Below, one piece after another: positions 54,346 through 62,270 of a stretch of DNA of 64,000 nt; the stretch's first letter is position 1; every line of letters starts with the position of its first letter. The notes beneath the pieces were generated by a model that did no database searches, had not been told where the DNA came from, and saw only the letters and a program-made list of their open reading frames with translations. This DNA is from Breznakibacter sp047600785. Its GTDB lineage: Bacteria; Bacteroidota; Bacteroidia; Bacteroidales; Marinilabiliaceae. The stretch spans positions 3,162,001 to 3,226,000 of the forward strand of contig JASGKH010000002.1 of the NCBI GenBank assembly GCA_047600785.1, in the 5' to 3' direction. A program made the position numbers and the translations under genes.

Positions 54346-54915
54346 ATGCAAACGATCCAGATTAGCGGTGAAACCCGCACAAGCCTTGGCAAAAGAGCCA
54401 CCAAGCAACTCCGCAGCGAAGAAAAAGTACCTTGTGTGCTTTACGGCGGCAACGAAAACACCCACTTTATAGTGGAAGAAAGAGGCTTCAAAGACTTGAT
54501 TTACACTCCCAACGTTCATTTGGTTGAATTGTTGATCAGCGGAAAAAGCCACAAGGCCATTTTGCAAGACATCCAATACCACCCGGTATCGGACAAAATT
54601 ATGCATGTGGATTTTTTGGCCATTACCGAAGAAAAACCCATTATCATCGAAGTCCCTATTAAGCTAGACGGGTTGGCCGAAGGTGTAAAAGCCGGTGGTA
54701 AGCTCCAGCTCGAAATACGCAAATTGAAAGTGAAAGGGCTGGCGAAACACCTTCCCGACACACTTGACATCAACATCGATAATCTTGGCCTAGGCAAAAC
54801 CATCCAGGTAAAAGAACTTGCGTTCGATAATCTGGAAATTTTAAATGCCAAAAACGCCGTAGTGGTTTCCGTGAAACTGACACGTGCCGCAAGGGCTGCC
54901 CAACAAGGAAAGTAA
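54346..54915 (+). CDS. rplY: 50S ribosomal protein bL25 (Ctc type)
   Basis: bL25 binds 5S rRNA in the large subunit. The 189-residue protein is the longer Ctc form: an N-terminal L25 domain (MQTIQISGETRTSLGKRATK, VPCVLYGGNENTHFIVEE, HKAILQDIQYHPVSDKIMHVDF) and the C-terminal TL5/Ctc beta domain (IIIEVPIKLDGLAEGVKAGGKL, LPDTLDINIDNLGLGKTIQVKEL, VVVSVKLTRAARAAQQGK). An intrinsic terminator follows. The neighbouring pth gene is a common genomic partner of rplY in bacteria. Confidence 0.95.
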   Translation: MQTIQISGETRTSLGKRATKQLRSEEKVPCVLYGGNENTHFIVEERGFKDLIYTPNVHLVELLISGKSHKAILQDIQYHPVSDKIMHVDFLAITEEKPIIIEVPIKLDGLAEGVKAGGKLQLEIRKLKVKGLAKHLPDTLDINIDNLGLGKTIQVKELAFDNLEILNAKNAVVVSVKLTRAARAAQQGK

Positions 54916-54934
54916 TTTTTCCGATAACTATTCC

Positions 54935-54968
54935 AAAAGCCTCCGTACCTTTGGTGCGGAGGCTTTTT
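54935..54968 (+). terminator. Rho-independent terminator after rplY
   Basis: AGCCTCCGTACC (54938-54949) pairs with GGTGCGGAGGCT (54953-54964, one wobble), loop TTT, followed by TTTT. It is 22 bp after the rplY stop. Confidence 0.9.
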
Positions 54969-55133
54969 GCTACCATCCCCAAACGGGGCCACGCAACAGA
55001 TTAAACGCTATTTTTGTCGTACAAATCCCGCAATCCACACGGTAACGGGAGGACATTGTTGTTCCATAATGGCATCGGGACACGGCAAAAAGCAAGGATG
55101 TTCCGTGTACCAATGGATTTAAATTACAGATGC

Positions 55134-55697
55134 ATGAAATATTTAATTGCCGGACTGGGCAACATCGGCTCCGAATACACCAACACCCGCCACAACATTG
55201 GGTTCGACATACTTAACGTAATGGCAGACAAGGAAGGCCTTGCCTTCGAGGACCGTAGGTACGGGGCAGTAGCTATCTACCGGCACAAAGGACGCGTGTT
55301 CATTTTACTAAAGCCCAACACCTACATGAATCTGAGCGGTAAAGCAATCCAATATTGGTTACAAGCCGAAAAAATCCCCGAAGAAAACCTGTTGGTGCTG
55401 GTCGACGACCTGGCGTTGCCTTTCGGCACATTGCGCCTCAAACCCAAAGGCAGCGATGCCGGGCATAACGGGCTTAAGCATATCCAGGCCACGCTGGGGC
55501 ATAGCAATTATGCCCGCATACGGTTTGGCCTTGGCGACAATTACCCACGCGGCCGTCAGATAGACTTTGTTTTGGGCGAATGGGAACCCGAAGAAAAGGA
55601 GCAACTCAAAGCCCGTATCGGCATAGCCATTGAGATGATAAAAAGCTTTGGTGCCGTAGGACTGCAACAAACCATGACACAATTCAACAACAAGTAA
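55134..55697 (+). CDS. pth: Peptidyl-tRNA hydrolase
   Basis: Pth frees tRNA from peptidyl-tRNA dropped by stalled ribosomes. The start at 55134 (MKYLIAGLGNIGSEYTNTRHN) is the conserved N-terminus; the frame open from 55014 is not coding. The 187-residue protein keeps the catalytic His in NTRHNIGF, KPNTYMNLSG, the Asp in VLVDDLALPFGTLRLKP and the GHNGLKHI segment. It follows the rplY terminator, and the S4-domain gene begins 54 bp later. Confidence 0.96.
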   Translation: MKYLIAGLGNIGSEYTNTRHNIGFDILNVMADKEGLAFEDRRYGAVAIYRHKGRVFILLKPNTYMNLSGKAIQYWLQAEKIPEENLLVLVDDLALPFGTLRLKPKGSDAGHNGLKHIQATLGHSNYARIRFGLGDNYPRGRQIDFVLGEWEPEEKEQLKARIGIAIEMIKSFGAVGLQQTMTQFNNK

Positions 55698-55751
55698 AAG
55701 ACGCTTCAACCAGAAGCTGCCAGAAGCTTCGATTCATAATCTTTACCTCCT

Positions 55752-56156
55752 ATGAAAACGAACGAACCCGTCCGCATCGACAAGTTTCTTTGGGCCGTCA
55801 GGCTTTTTAAAACCAGGGCTCTGGCCGCAGAAGCTTGTGAAAAAAACCGTGTAACCCAAAACGGACAAACACTCAAGGCATCACGCAACGTAAAACCCGG
55901 CGATACGTTCGACCTGCGCCAGCCCCCGATCGTGCGGTCGTTCCGCGTACTGCAGACCACCGGTAATCGCATGGGAGCCAAATTGGTGCCAGACTTTTTG
56001 GAAGACATTACACCCCTTGAGATGAAGCAACAGCTCGAAATGGCACGCTTGGCCCAATCGCTCAACCGTCCGAAGGGCCTTGGGCGTCCCACCAAAAAAG
56101 AGCGAAGGGATCTGGACGAGCTGTTCGATGCAGACTGGGAGGAAGAAGAAGATTGA
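55752..56156 (+). CDS. S4-domain RNA-binding protein (Hsp15-like)
   Basis: The 134-residue protein starts with an S4 domain: VRIDKFLWAVRLFKTRALAAEACEKNRVTQNGQTLKASRNVKPGDTF. The C-terminal half is charged and ends in acidic DADWEEEED, as in Hsp15/HslR relatives that bind free 50S subunits carrying nascent chains. Position beside pth supports a role in ribosome rescue. An intrinsic terminator is not seen; the DUF4924 gene follows 76 bp later. Confidence 0.9.
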   Translation: MKTNEPVRIDKFLWAVRLFKTRALAAEACEKNRVTQNGQTLKASRNVKPGDTFDLRQPPIVRSFRVLQTTGNRMGAKLVPDFLEDITPLEMKQQLEMARLAQSLNRPKGLGRPTKKERRDLDELFDADWEEEED

Positions 56157-56232
56157 ATTTCGCATTTCAAGTTAGAAATTCGAACATTTTCAGTTCCGAG
56201 CATTGCCCACTGAACCTTTGAATTAAAAAAAT

Positions 56233-56778
56233 ATGATCGTCGCAAGGGAAAAAAAGAAAGACAATATTGTCGAATATATCCTGTACATGTGGCAGGTAGA
56301 AGATTTGATCCGCGCCAACCAACTTAGGATGGATCTGATCGATAAACACATCATTGCAAAATACGACCAACCTGCCGATACCATACTGGAAACCAGAGAG
56401 TGGTGGGAGAACCTGGTGGAAATGATGAAACTGGAACGAAAACAAGAAGCAGGCCATTTACAGGTGAACATCAACATTGTAAACGACATACATCAACTGC
56501 ACATGGCCCTGCTGAAAAAGAAAGATGAGATGTCGTACCAGTACCATTATCAAATGGCCGTCCCTTATATCCAGGAATTCGAACACAAAAGCGCTGCGCC
56601 TTACGACAACGATATCGAGTTGTGTCTCACTGCGATATACAGTTCGTTCTTGTTAAAACTGCAGGGAAAGGAAGTGGGCCAGGGCACACAGGAGGCCCTG
56701 GCATGCTTCGGTAAGTTTCTATCACTTTTGTCTGCCAGATATAAACTCGATCAAGAGGGAAAATTAGAAAAAGAATAA
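56233..56778 (+). CDS. DUF4924 family protein
   Basis: The 181-residue cytoplasmic protein is almost all helical: KKKDNIVEYILYMWQVEDLIRANQL near the start, ETREWWENLVEMMKLERKQE in the middle and AIYSSFLLKLQGKEV with ARYKLDQEGKLEKE at the end. It resembles the DUF4924 family seen across Bacteroidales next to the S4-domain gene, but its function is unknown. It is convergent with the chemoreceptor gene, with only 5 bp between the stops. Confidence 0.8.
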   Translation: MIVAREKKKDNIVEYILYMWQVEDLIRANQLRMDLIDKHIIAKYDQPADTILETREWWENLVEMMKLERKQEAGHLQVNINIVNDIHQLHMALLKKKDEMSYQYHYQMAVPYIQEFEHKSAAPYDNDIELCLTAIYSSFLLKLQGKEVGQGTQEALACFGKFLSLLSARYKLDQEGKLEKE

Positions 56779-56783
56779 CCCTC

Positions 56784-58394
56784 TCATCCTTTTTCTTTTC
56801 CCACGTTAAAAAACGATACGGTATTCTTCAATCCATCGCCTTGGACCGAAAGTTCCTCGGCCGTTGAGGCCATCTCTTCCGACGCCGCGGCGTTTTGCTG
56901 CGCAATATTGTTGAGCTGTACAATGGCCGACTCTATTTGGGCAATGCCGGCACTTTGTTCGGCACTGGCCTCGGCGATCTCTTGCACAAGCTGGGTGGTA
57001 CGCACCATTTCAGGCACCATGGCTTCAACCAGATTGCCTGCCGTTTCGGTCACATCCACTCCCTTGGCTGCCAGCTCGTTGATTTCGAGGGCGGCTTGCT
57101 TGCTACGCTCGGCCAACCGACGGACCTCGGTCGCTACTACGGCAAATCCACGGCCCTGGGCACCTGCGTTAGCTGCTTCCACTGCCGCGTTCAATGCCAG
57201 GATATTGGTTTGCGAAGCAATTTCGTTAATTACCTTAATCTTATCCGATATCTCACGCATCGACGCCACGGCCACTTTTACCGCATCGTTGCTTTGGTTG
57301 AGCTTGTGCATGGTATCTTCCGATATGGTCTCGGTTTTGCGCGCATTTTCGGTATTCTGTTGGATATTGGCCGACATTTCTTCAATGGATGACGATACCT
57401 CTTCGATGTTGGACGCCTGGTTATTGGCCCCATCGGAAATATCCTGCGACGACGACTTAATTTGATTGCCGACATAGGCAATGCTTCCCGACGATTCCAC
57501 AACCGTTTTCACAATACCCTTAAGTTTCTCGGCCATGTCCCATACAGCCCCATAAATACCCGTTTGCTTTCCATTCTTTGCAAAGTCGATATCAAGGTTC
57601 CCATCAGCGATCTGACGGGTAATGCCTGCAATGACGGCCGGTTCGCCGCCCAACTGCCCGTTAAGGTTAAACACGATAACCAACCCGATGAGCAACGCCA
57701 GCATGCCAATGACCACACCCCACCCGACAATGTTGACGGACGACGAGAAAATTTGCTTTTGTACCGGAGTACGATCCGATGAAATAATGAAGATACCGTG
57801 CAAATCACCATCCTTCATGTTTTCCATTGAGTAGCCCACAATATCGTTGCCATTGCCCCATGGACTGGTCGACGGCGAGCCGTGGCAGCTCATACATCCT
57901 TCGCTCTGCTTCAGATAAACCGGGCGCACCACTTGAAGTGTGTTCGTTTTCTCATCCACATACGTAATTGTTTTGTAACCTTCCCGTTCAAAACGGTCGA
58001 TCAGTTCCAGGTCTTTGGATGTGGGGGCATGTTTCGGGTTACGGGGGTTTTTGGCCGCGATCCTGAACTTGTAATTATCTTTATCAGCATTGAGTTCACC
58101 CACTTTCCACGATGCAATGATAGGTACCGAACGGAGCAATCTCTCTTTCTCTGCTTTAGGGATTTGCCCGTCGGGATATGCCTCTTTCAACTCCTTAATC
58201 TGTGAAGACAACGCATCCTGTTCGGCCACATAGGTACGTACCGATTCCATGCGCGTTAAAATAGCCTCACTTTTTTCGACCAATGCATTTTCGCCATTGT
58301 CCCTTATTTTAATGGTCGATACCCAAATGGCTACCCCCAGGCACAGCACGATAGGGAGGATCAGCAAAGCCAGTAACTTGGTTCTTAGTTTCAT
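56784..58394 (-). CDS. Methyl-accepting chemotaxis protein with c-type haem sensor domain
   Basis: The start at 58394 (MKLRTKLLALLILP) places TM1 at about 5-25; the frame to 58457 is not signal-like. The periplasmic part is a Tll0287-like (DUF3365) domain with the haem motif CMSCH at 167-171, in GCMSCHGSPSTSPWGNGNDIVGY. TM2 is at about 222-243, followed by a HAMP domain and a signalling hairpin (NEIASQTNILALNAAVEAANAGAQGRGFAVVA). The protein should sense a redox or gas signal, or a haem ligand, and pass it to CheA. No che genes lie in the window. It has no C-terminal pentapeptide for methyltransferase tethering (ends NVGKEKG). Confidence 0.93.
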   Translation of the reverse strand: MKLRTKLLALLILPIVLCLGVAIWVSTIKIRDNGENALVEKSEAILTRMESVRTYVAEQDALSSQIKELKEAYPDGQIPKAEKERLLRSVPIIASWKVGELNADKDNYKFRIAAKNPRNPKHAPTSKDLELIDRFEREGYKTITYVDEKTNTLQVVRPVYLKQSEGCMSCHGSPSTSPWGNGNDIVGYSMENMKDGDLHGIFIISSDRTPVQKQIFSSSVNIVGWGVVIGMLALLIGLVIVFNLNGQLGGEPAVIAGITRQIADGNLDIDFAKNGKQTGIYGAVWDMAEKLKGIVKTVVESSGSIAYVGNQIKSSSQDISDGANNQASNIEEVSSSIEEMSANIQQNTENARKTETISEDTMHKLNQSNDAVKVAVASMREISDKIKVINEIASQTNILALNAAVEAANAGAQGRGFAVVATEVRRLAERSKQAALEINELAAKGVDVTETAGNLVEAMVPEMVRTTQLVQEIAEASAEQSAGIAQIESAIVQLNNIAQQNAAASEEMASTAEELSVQGDGLKNTVSFFNVGKEKG

Positions 58395-58878
58395 ATCTGA
58401 TGTTTTTCTTTTTCGACGTTTATTGAAATAAAGATATATCCATCCGTACACCGTCACGACGGAAATACCGATAAGATCGAGATCTAAGAACGAAAGGAGG
58501 AGGTGGTATTGAAAAAAATGGGCTTAATTACGAAAACTTCTACGCTAACGATCCGTTTCCCAAATACATTTTCCCCTATTGTCTTTGCTCAGGGAATAAC
58601 ATAATTCTTTCGGATTCATCAATTCGCTACGGCAAATTTCGTGTAATGTCATCGTTGTTACGACATGATTTTCCCCTGTAAAACGCCGTTAGAGCAAGAA
58701 GGTTCTCCCAATTTAGATTAAAGCCCTATAAAACACCGCAAATAGACGAAAAAATGTGACAAAAACCAAGGAACAACCTTACTGTTTTTTGTCGCAAAAT
58801 TCGGAATTTATGTATTTTTACACCGCACCCCCACACAGACCCAAGAAATACACAATCTACTTCATTCAATTAAAATCA
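58395..58878. other. Divergent region between chemoreceptor and hemerythrin genes
   Basis: These 484 bp separate two redox-linked genes. A -33/-7 pair for the hemerythrin gene is at 58788-58820. The chemoreceptor side shows no clear TAnnTTTG on the minus strand. No gene is visible. Confidence 0.55.
58788..58820 (+). promoter_or_regulatory. Bacteroidota-type promoter of the hemerythrin gene
   Basis: TTTG at 58788-58791 and TATTTTTA at 58813-58820 (one mismatch to TAnnTTTG) are 21 bp apart, which is the expected spacing. Transcription would begin near 58827, about 50 nt before the start codon at 58879, and this also rules out the longer frame from 58756. Confidence 0.6.
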
Positions 58879-59298
58879 ATGTTTATGTACAAATGGACCG
58901 CAGATCTTTCGGTTGGGAACAACTTGATCGATCAAGAGCACAAACATTTATTCGAATTACTCGAAAAGTTTTACTTAAGCATGATGGGCAAAAGTTCCAA
59001 AATTGACCTGCTCGATCTGGTAAAAGGCCTCTGCGACTATGCCCAGGTTCACTTTGCCGACGAAGAAGCATTCATGACCCAGGTGAACTATCCTGAATTG
59101 GAAAACCATGCCGCACTGCACAAAGATTTTATGGAAAAGGCCAATGATTTTTACGAGAAACTTCAATCCGGCAAACTATTGCTGACCATCGAAGTGACAA
59201 ACTTTATCAAGGACTGGCTGGTTTCTCACATCAAAGGTGAGGACATGAAGATTGTACAATACGCAAAAACGATAACTTCTTCCCAAGCGTTACAATAA
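58879..59298 (+). CDS. Bacteriohemerythrin
   Basis: This 139-residue protein binds O2 through a di-iron site. All seven ligands are present: His21 (IDQEHKHLF), His58 and Glu62 (VHFADEEAF), His77 and His81 (ENHAALHKDF), His117 and Asp122 (SHIKGED). The start at 58879 (MFMYKWTADLSVG) fits the promoter at 58788-58820; ATG 58885 is an alternative. It may store or buffer oxygen, or report it. It is divergent from the haem-type chemoreceptor, suggesting an oxygen or redox response module. It is convergent with the DCC oxidoreductase (2 bp). Confidence 0.95.
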   Translation: MFMYKWTADLSVGNNLIDQEHKHLFELLEKFYLSMMGKSSKIDLLDLVKGLCDYAQVHFADEEAFMTQVNYPELENHAALHKDFMEKANDFYEKLQSGKLLLTIEVTNFIKDWLVSHIKGEDMKIVQYAKTITSSQALQ

Positions 59299-59300
59299 AA

Positions 59301-59669
59301 CTAACAATAACGGGTTAGCGACCGAAAGCGGTTACGCCGATCGGCCACCTGACGGTACGCCCATCGTTTTACCGGTGCGGGAACCAAAGACCAAACAGAT
59401 CCCATAAAAAAATAAAATCCGCCAAGTAGTTTCATGATTTGTGTTACGGCAGCGTGCCCTAAAAACAATCGCTGATCGTGCCAAAGCCCAACCTCATCGC
59501 CCGTTAATCGTGATATGGCTCGACTGGGCAATAAACCTTCGTCCACGGCCTTTGTTATGGGGAGATAGGCAAATCGCCCTTGTTTGTCCTTTGTCCTCAC
59601 CCATTTTACCGACCAATTACAAAAGGCACAGTCGCCGTCATATATCACTATCGCTTTGGAGGAATCCAT
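59301..59669 (-). CDS. DCC family thiol-disulfide oxidoreductase (DUF393)
   Basis: The start at 59669 (MDSSKAIVIYDGDCAFC) is the family N-terminus; the frame to 59705 runs through an inverted repeat. The 122-residue protein has the DxxCxxC motif YDGDCAFCNWSV (Cys14, Cys17), then FAYLPITKAVDEGLLPS, GLWHDQRLFLGHAAVTQIM and the C-terminal helix VPAPVKRWAYRQVADRRNRF. DCC proteins are predicted thioredoxin-like enzymes of unknown substrate. It follows DsbD on the same strand, and both may support disulfide chemistry. Confidence 0.9.
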   Translation of the reverse strand: MDSSKAIVIYDGDCAFCNWSVKWVRTKDKQGRFAYLPITKAVDEGLLPSRAISRLTGDEVGLWHDQRLFLGHAAVTQIMKLLGGFYFFMGSVWSLVPAPVKRWAYRQVADRRNRFRSLTRYC

Positions 59670-59673
59670 AATG

Positions 59674-59712
59674 AAGGCCCTTGTTTGTTTTAGTGGAACA
59701 AACAAGGGCCTT
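59674..59712. repeat. 16-bp perfect inverted repeat just before the DCC gene
   Basis: AAGGCCCTTGTTTGTT (59674-59689) and AACAAACAAGGGCCTT (59697-59712) are exact complements with a 7-nt loop. The left arm ends 5 bp before the DCC start codon (59669). A TTTT follows in the plus direction, none in the minus direction. In the DCC/DsbD mRNA it would hide the leader. Confidence 0.85.
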
Positions 59713-59817
59713 TTAAGTTCTTGCTACAAAACGGCAAAAACAGGCCCACAAACACTGTCCATACCAACCCTGTTCGAGTTGCTTTTGTCAAAATTTCTTC
59801 ATCAGACACATGCCATA

Positions 59818-61908
59818 TCACTGTCCGATAGTCCCTTTATAACTTTCCATTCCTCGTTTCAACCAGTCGATATAGCCTTGCACATCGGGATCGTAAGCTT
59901 TGAATGGCACCAGTTCCCTTTCATTGCCGTCCACAATGACATAGTGCGGCTGGCTATTACGGTGGTAACGGGTTATCTGGAAATCACTCCACTTATTGCC
60001 AACGGTTCTGATCCTTTTCCCTGTAGACGGCGACACATATTGTTCACCATCGGGCAATAGCGTCCGCAAATCGACGTACAATGACACCAGCACATAATCA
60101 TTGGTCAGCAGGCCCTTTACTTCGGATTTGCTCCAAACCATGTCCTCCATTTTACGGCAGTTCACGCATCCTTTGCCCGTAAAATCAATTAATAGCGGTT
60201 TTTTTACTTTTCGGGCGTATGCCAACGCTTTACCATAATCGTCAAAGGCAGGGATACCTTGTGGACCATGGTGCATTCCTTCCGGCAACGACGTACCTCC
60301 ATTGGCAACCATGATTGCAGTTGACAACGAAGGTGCATCCTGGTTGACCCCGAACGGCGACTCGGCATATTCCTTGGGCGGCGGAAAACCAGAAATCAAG
60401 TTGACGGGAGCCCCCCACATTCCGGGTATCAGATAAACAGCAAAGGCAAATGAGGCAATCGCCAACAGAAACCGCGGCACCGGCACCTTTTCCATTGGCG
60501 AATCGTGCGGAAGGCGATATGCTCCCAGTAAGTACAAACCGATCATAATGGCGATGGCAATCCATACAGCGATAAACAACTCACGTTCCAACCAGTGAAG
60601 TTCCAGCACCATGTCGGCCACCGATAAAAATTTGAAAGCAAACGCCAGTTCAATGAACCCCAAAACCACTTTGACCGAGTTAAGCCACCCACCACTCTTC
60701 GGCAGCGAATTCAAATAACCCGGAAAAGCAGCAAAAAACGCAAACGGCAACGCAATGGCCAACGAAAAGCCCAACATGCCAACTACCGGGGCCATGCCTC
60801 CTTCGCGCGCAGCTTGCACAATAAGGCTTCCCACAATGGGTCCCGTGCAACTGAACGATACCAGCGCCAACGTAAATGCCATAAAGAAAATGCCAATCAG
60901 CCCGCCACGATCGGCATTGCGATCGGCAGCATTTACCCACTTGCTCGGTAATACAATTTCAAATGCCCCAAAAAACGAAATAGCGAACACGATGAGCAAC
61001 AAAGCAAAAAAGAGGTTAAACCAGGGATCGGTACTTAACGCATTGAGTGAATCGGCCCCGAAAATGGCAGTGACCACCGTTCCCAACAGCACATAGATCA
61101 CAATGATCGAAATACCGTACAATATGGCATTCCGTATGCCTGCCGCCTTGTTTTTGCTTTGTTTGGTAAAGAAGCTCACCGTCATAGGGATCATCGGGAA
61201 TACACAAGGTGTAAGCAAGGCAACCAAACCTCCGCCAAAGGCCAACCAAAAAATGGCCCAGTACGATTGTGGAATATCCCCGTCGGCTGTCGTGCCGACA
61301 ACCGGTCGGGTTTCTGCAACCATGGGCTCTGTTTTGGCTACATCCATCTTCGATGTATCGGCTTTTGACCCACTCTCTTCTGTTTTTTGGGAAACCGGTA
61401 TTGCCGGTAAGTCGGTACCCGTCGTGGGAAGCACCCGGGCAACCACTTCAGCCTTTGGTAAATATTTCAGTGAAAATTCCAGGACATCGGGAGGAAGGCA
61501 ACTTTCGTCATTGCAGGCCATGAACTCCAGTTCCCCCTTCACGGCCACCTCACCAGCTTGTTTGAGTTTGATGCGTTGAATGACTTTGCCTTTATCAAGA
61601 ATGTAACCCACCTTCATGCCAAAAGTGGCATCATCGTGGACCTCCGCTTTGGGCGATTCTTTAACCGTCCCAACCAATTCATACGCATCGTCGGGCAAAA
61701 CGGTAAAAGTGGTGGGAATGGGACCGCCATCGGGTAAATTTACCGAGTAAGCGTGCCACCCGTCGTCGATGGATGCTTGGGCCACGACGTCAATGGTTTG
61801 GGCATCGACAGCTTTCAGGGAAAACGTCCATTTGACTGGTTGCGCCATTTGGGCCGATAATTTAACTCCAACCAGCAGAAGTATTGCAACAAGAACCTTT
61901 TGCTTCAT
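59818..61908 (-). CDS. dsbD: Thiol:disulfide interchange protein DsbD
   Basis: DsbD carries electrons from cytoplasmic thioredoxin to periplasmic proteins. The 696-residue protein has a signal peptide (to about 20), an N-terminal DsbD-alpha-like domain with the Cys pair in EFMACNDESCLPPD, a membrane core of about eight helices with PCVFPMIPM (Cys) and FSCTGPIVGSL (Cys), and a C-terminal thioredoxin-like domain with Cys581-x-x-Cys584 (GKGCVNCRKM). All three redox pairs are present. It may supply reducing power for c-type cytochrome maturation, which fits the nearby haem-binding chemoreceptor. Confidence 0.94.
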   Translation of the reverse strand: MKQKVLVAILLLVGVKLSAQMAQPVKWTFSLKAVDAQTIDVVAQASIDDGWHAYSVNLPDGGPIPTTFTVLPDDAYELVGTVKESPKAEVHDDATFGMKVGYILDKGKVIQRIKLKQAGEVAVKGELEFMACNDESCLPPDVLEFSLKYLPKAEVVARVLPTTGTDLPAIPVSQKTEESGSKADTSKMDVAKTEPMVAETRPVVGTTADGDIPQSYWAIFWLAFGGGLVALLTPCVFPMIPMTVSFFTKQSKNKAAGIRNAILYGISIIVIYVLLGTVVTAIFGADSLNALSTDPWFNLFFALLLIVFAISFFGAFEIVLPSKWVNAADRNADRGGLIGIFFMAFTLALVSFSCTGPIVGSLIVQAAREGGMAPVVGMLGFSLAIALPFAFFAAFPGYLNSLPKSGGWLNSVKVVLGFIELAFAFKFLSVADMVLELHWLERELFIAVWIAIAIMIGLYLLGAYRLPHDSPMEKVPVPRFLLAIASFAFAVYLIPGMWGAPVNLISGFPPPKEYAESPFGVNQDAPSLSTAIMVANGGTSLPEGMHHGPQGIPAFDDYGKALAYARKVKKPLLIDFTGKGCVNCRKMEDMVWSKSEVKGLLTNDYVLVSLYVDLRTLLPDGEQYVSPSTGKRIRTVGNKWSDFQITRYHRNSQPHYVIVDGNERELVPFKAYDPDVQGYIDWLKRGMESYKGTIGQ

Positions 61909-62270
61909 TTGTCTAAAATTTTGTAATTAATTGCCGCCTGGAATACCCATAAGCACTGTCAGGCCCGTGTGTATCGCGATTCGGCATTATGGACGTTTCA
62001 TCCGGCAATAATTTATCCCATAAGGCCGGACGGAACCCGCATGGAGAACTTCCATCCGTCCCTGTGTCAACGTACCATGCCTGTTCCATATTACACCTTG
62101 GTGGGAATGTATTTGACGAAGCGAATATATTTAATTATTTCAATATATCGATGATTTAACAGATCTATAACATCCAAATAACCAACCCCCACAGACCGTT
62201 GGAAATGGCATTTGTCCATCGCAAAACAAATCAAATGCTCCGGTTTTAGCCCAGTCCTAAAACTTTCTGA
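61909..62270. other. Intergenic region between DsbD and the metallopeptidase
   Basis: These 362 bp contain no intact gene. A weak inverted repeat GGACGGA/TCCGTCC (about 62027-62066) is present. The region should include the DsbD promoter and the end of the peptidase transcript. Nothing else is visible. Confidence 0.5.
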
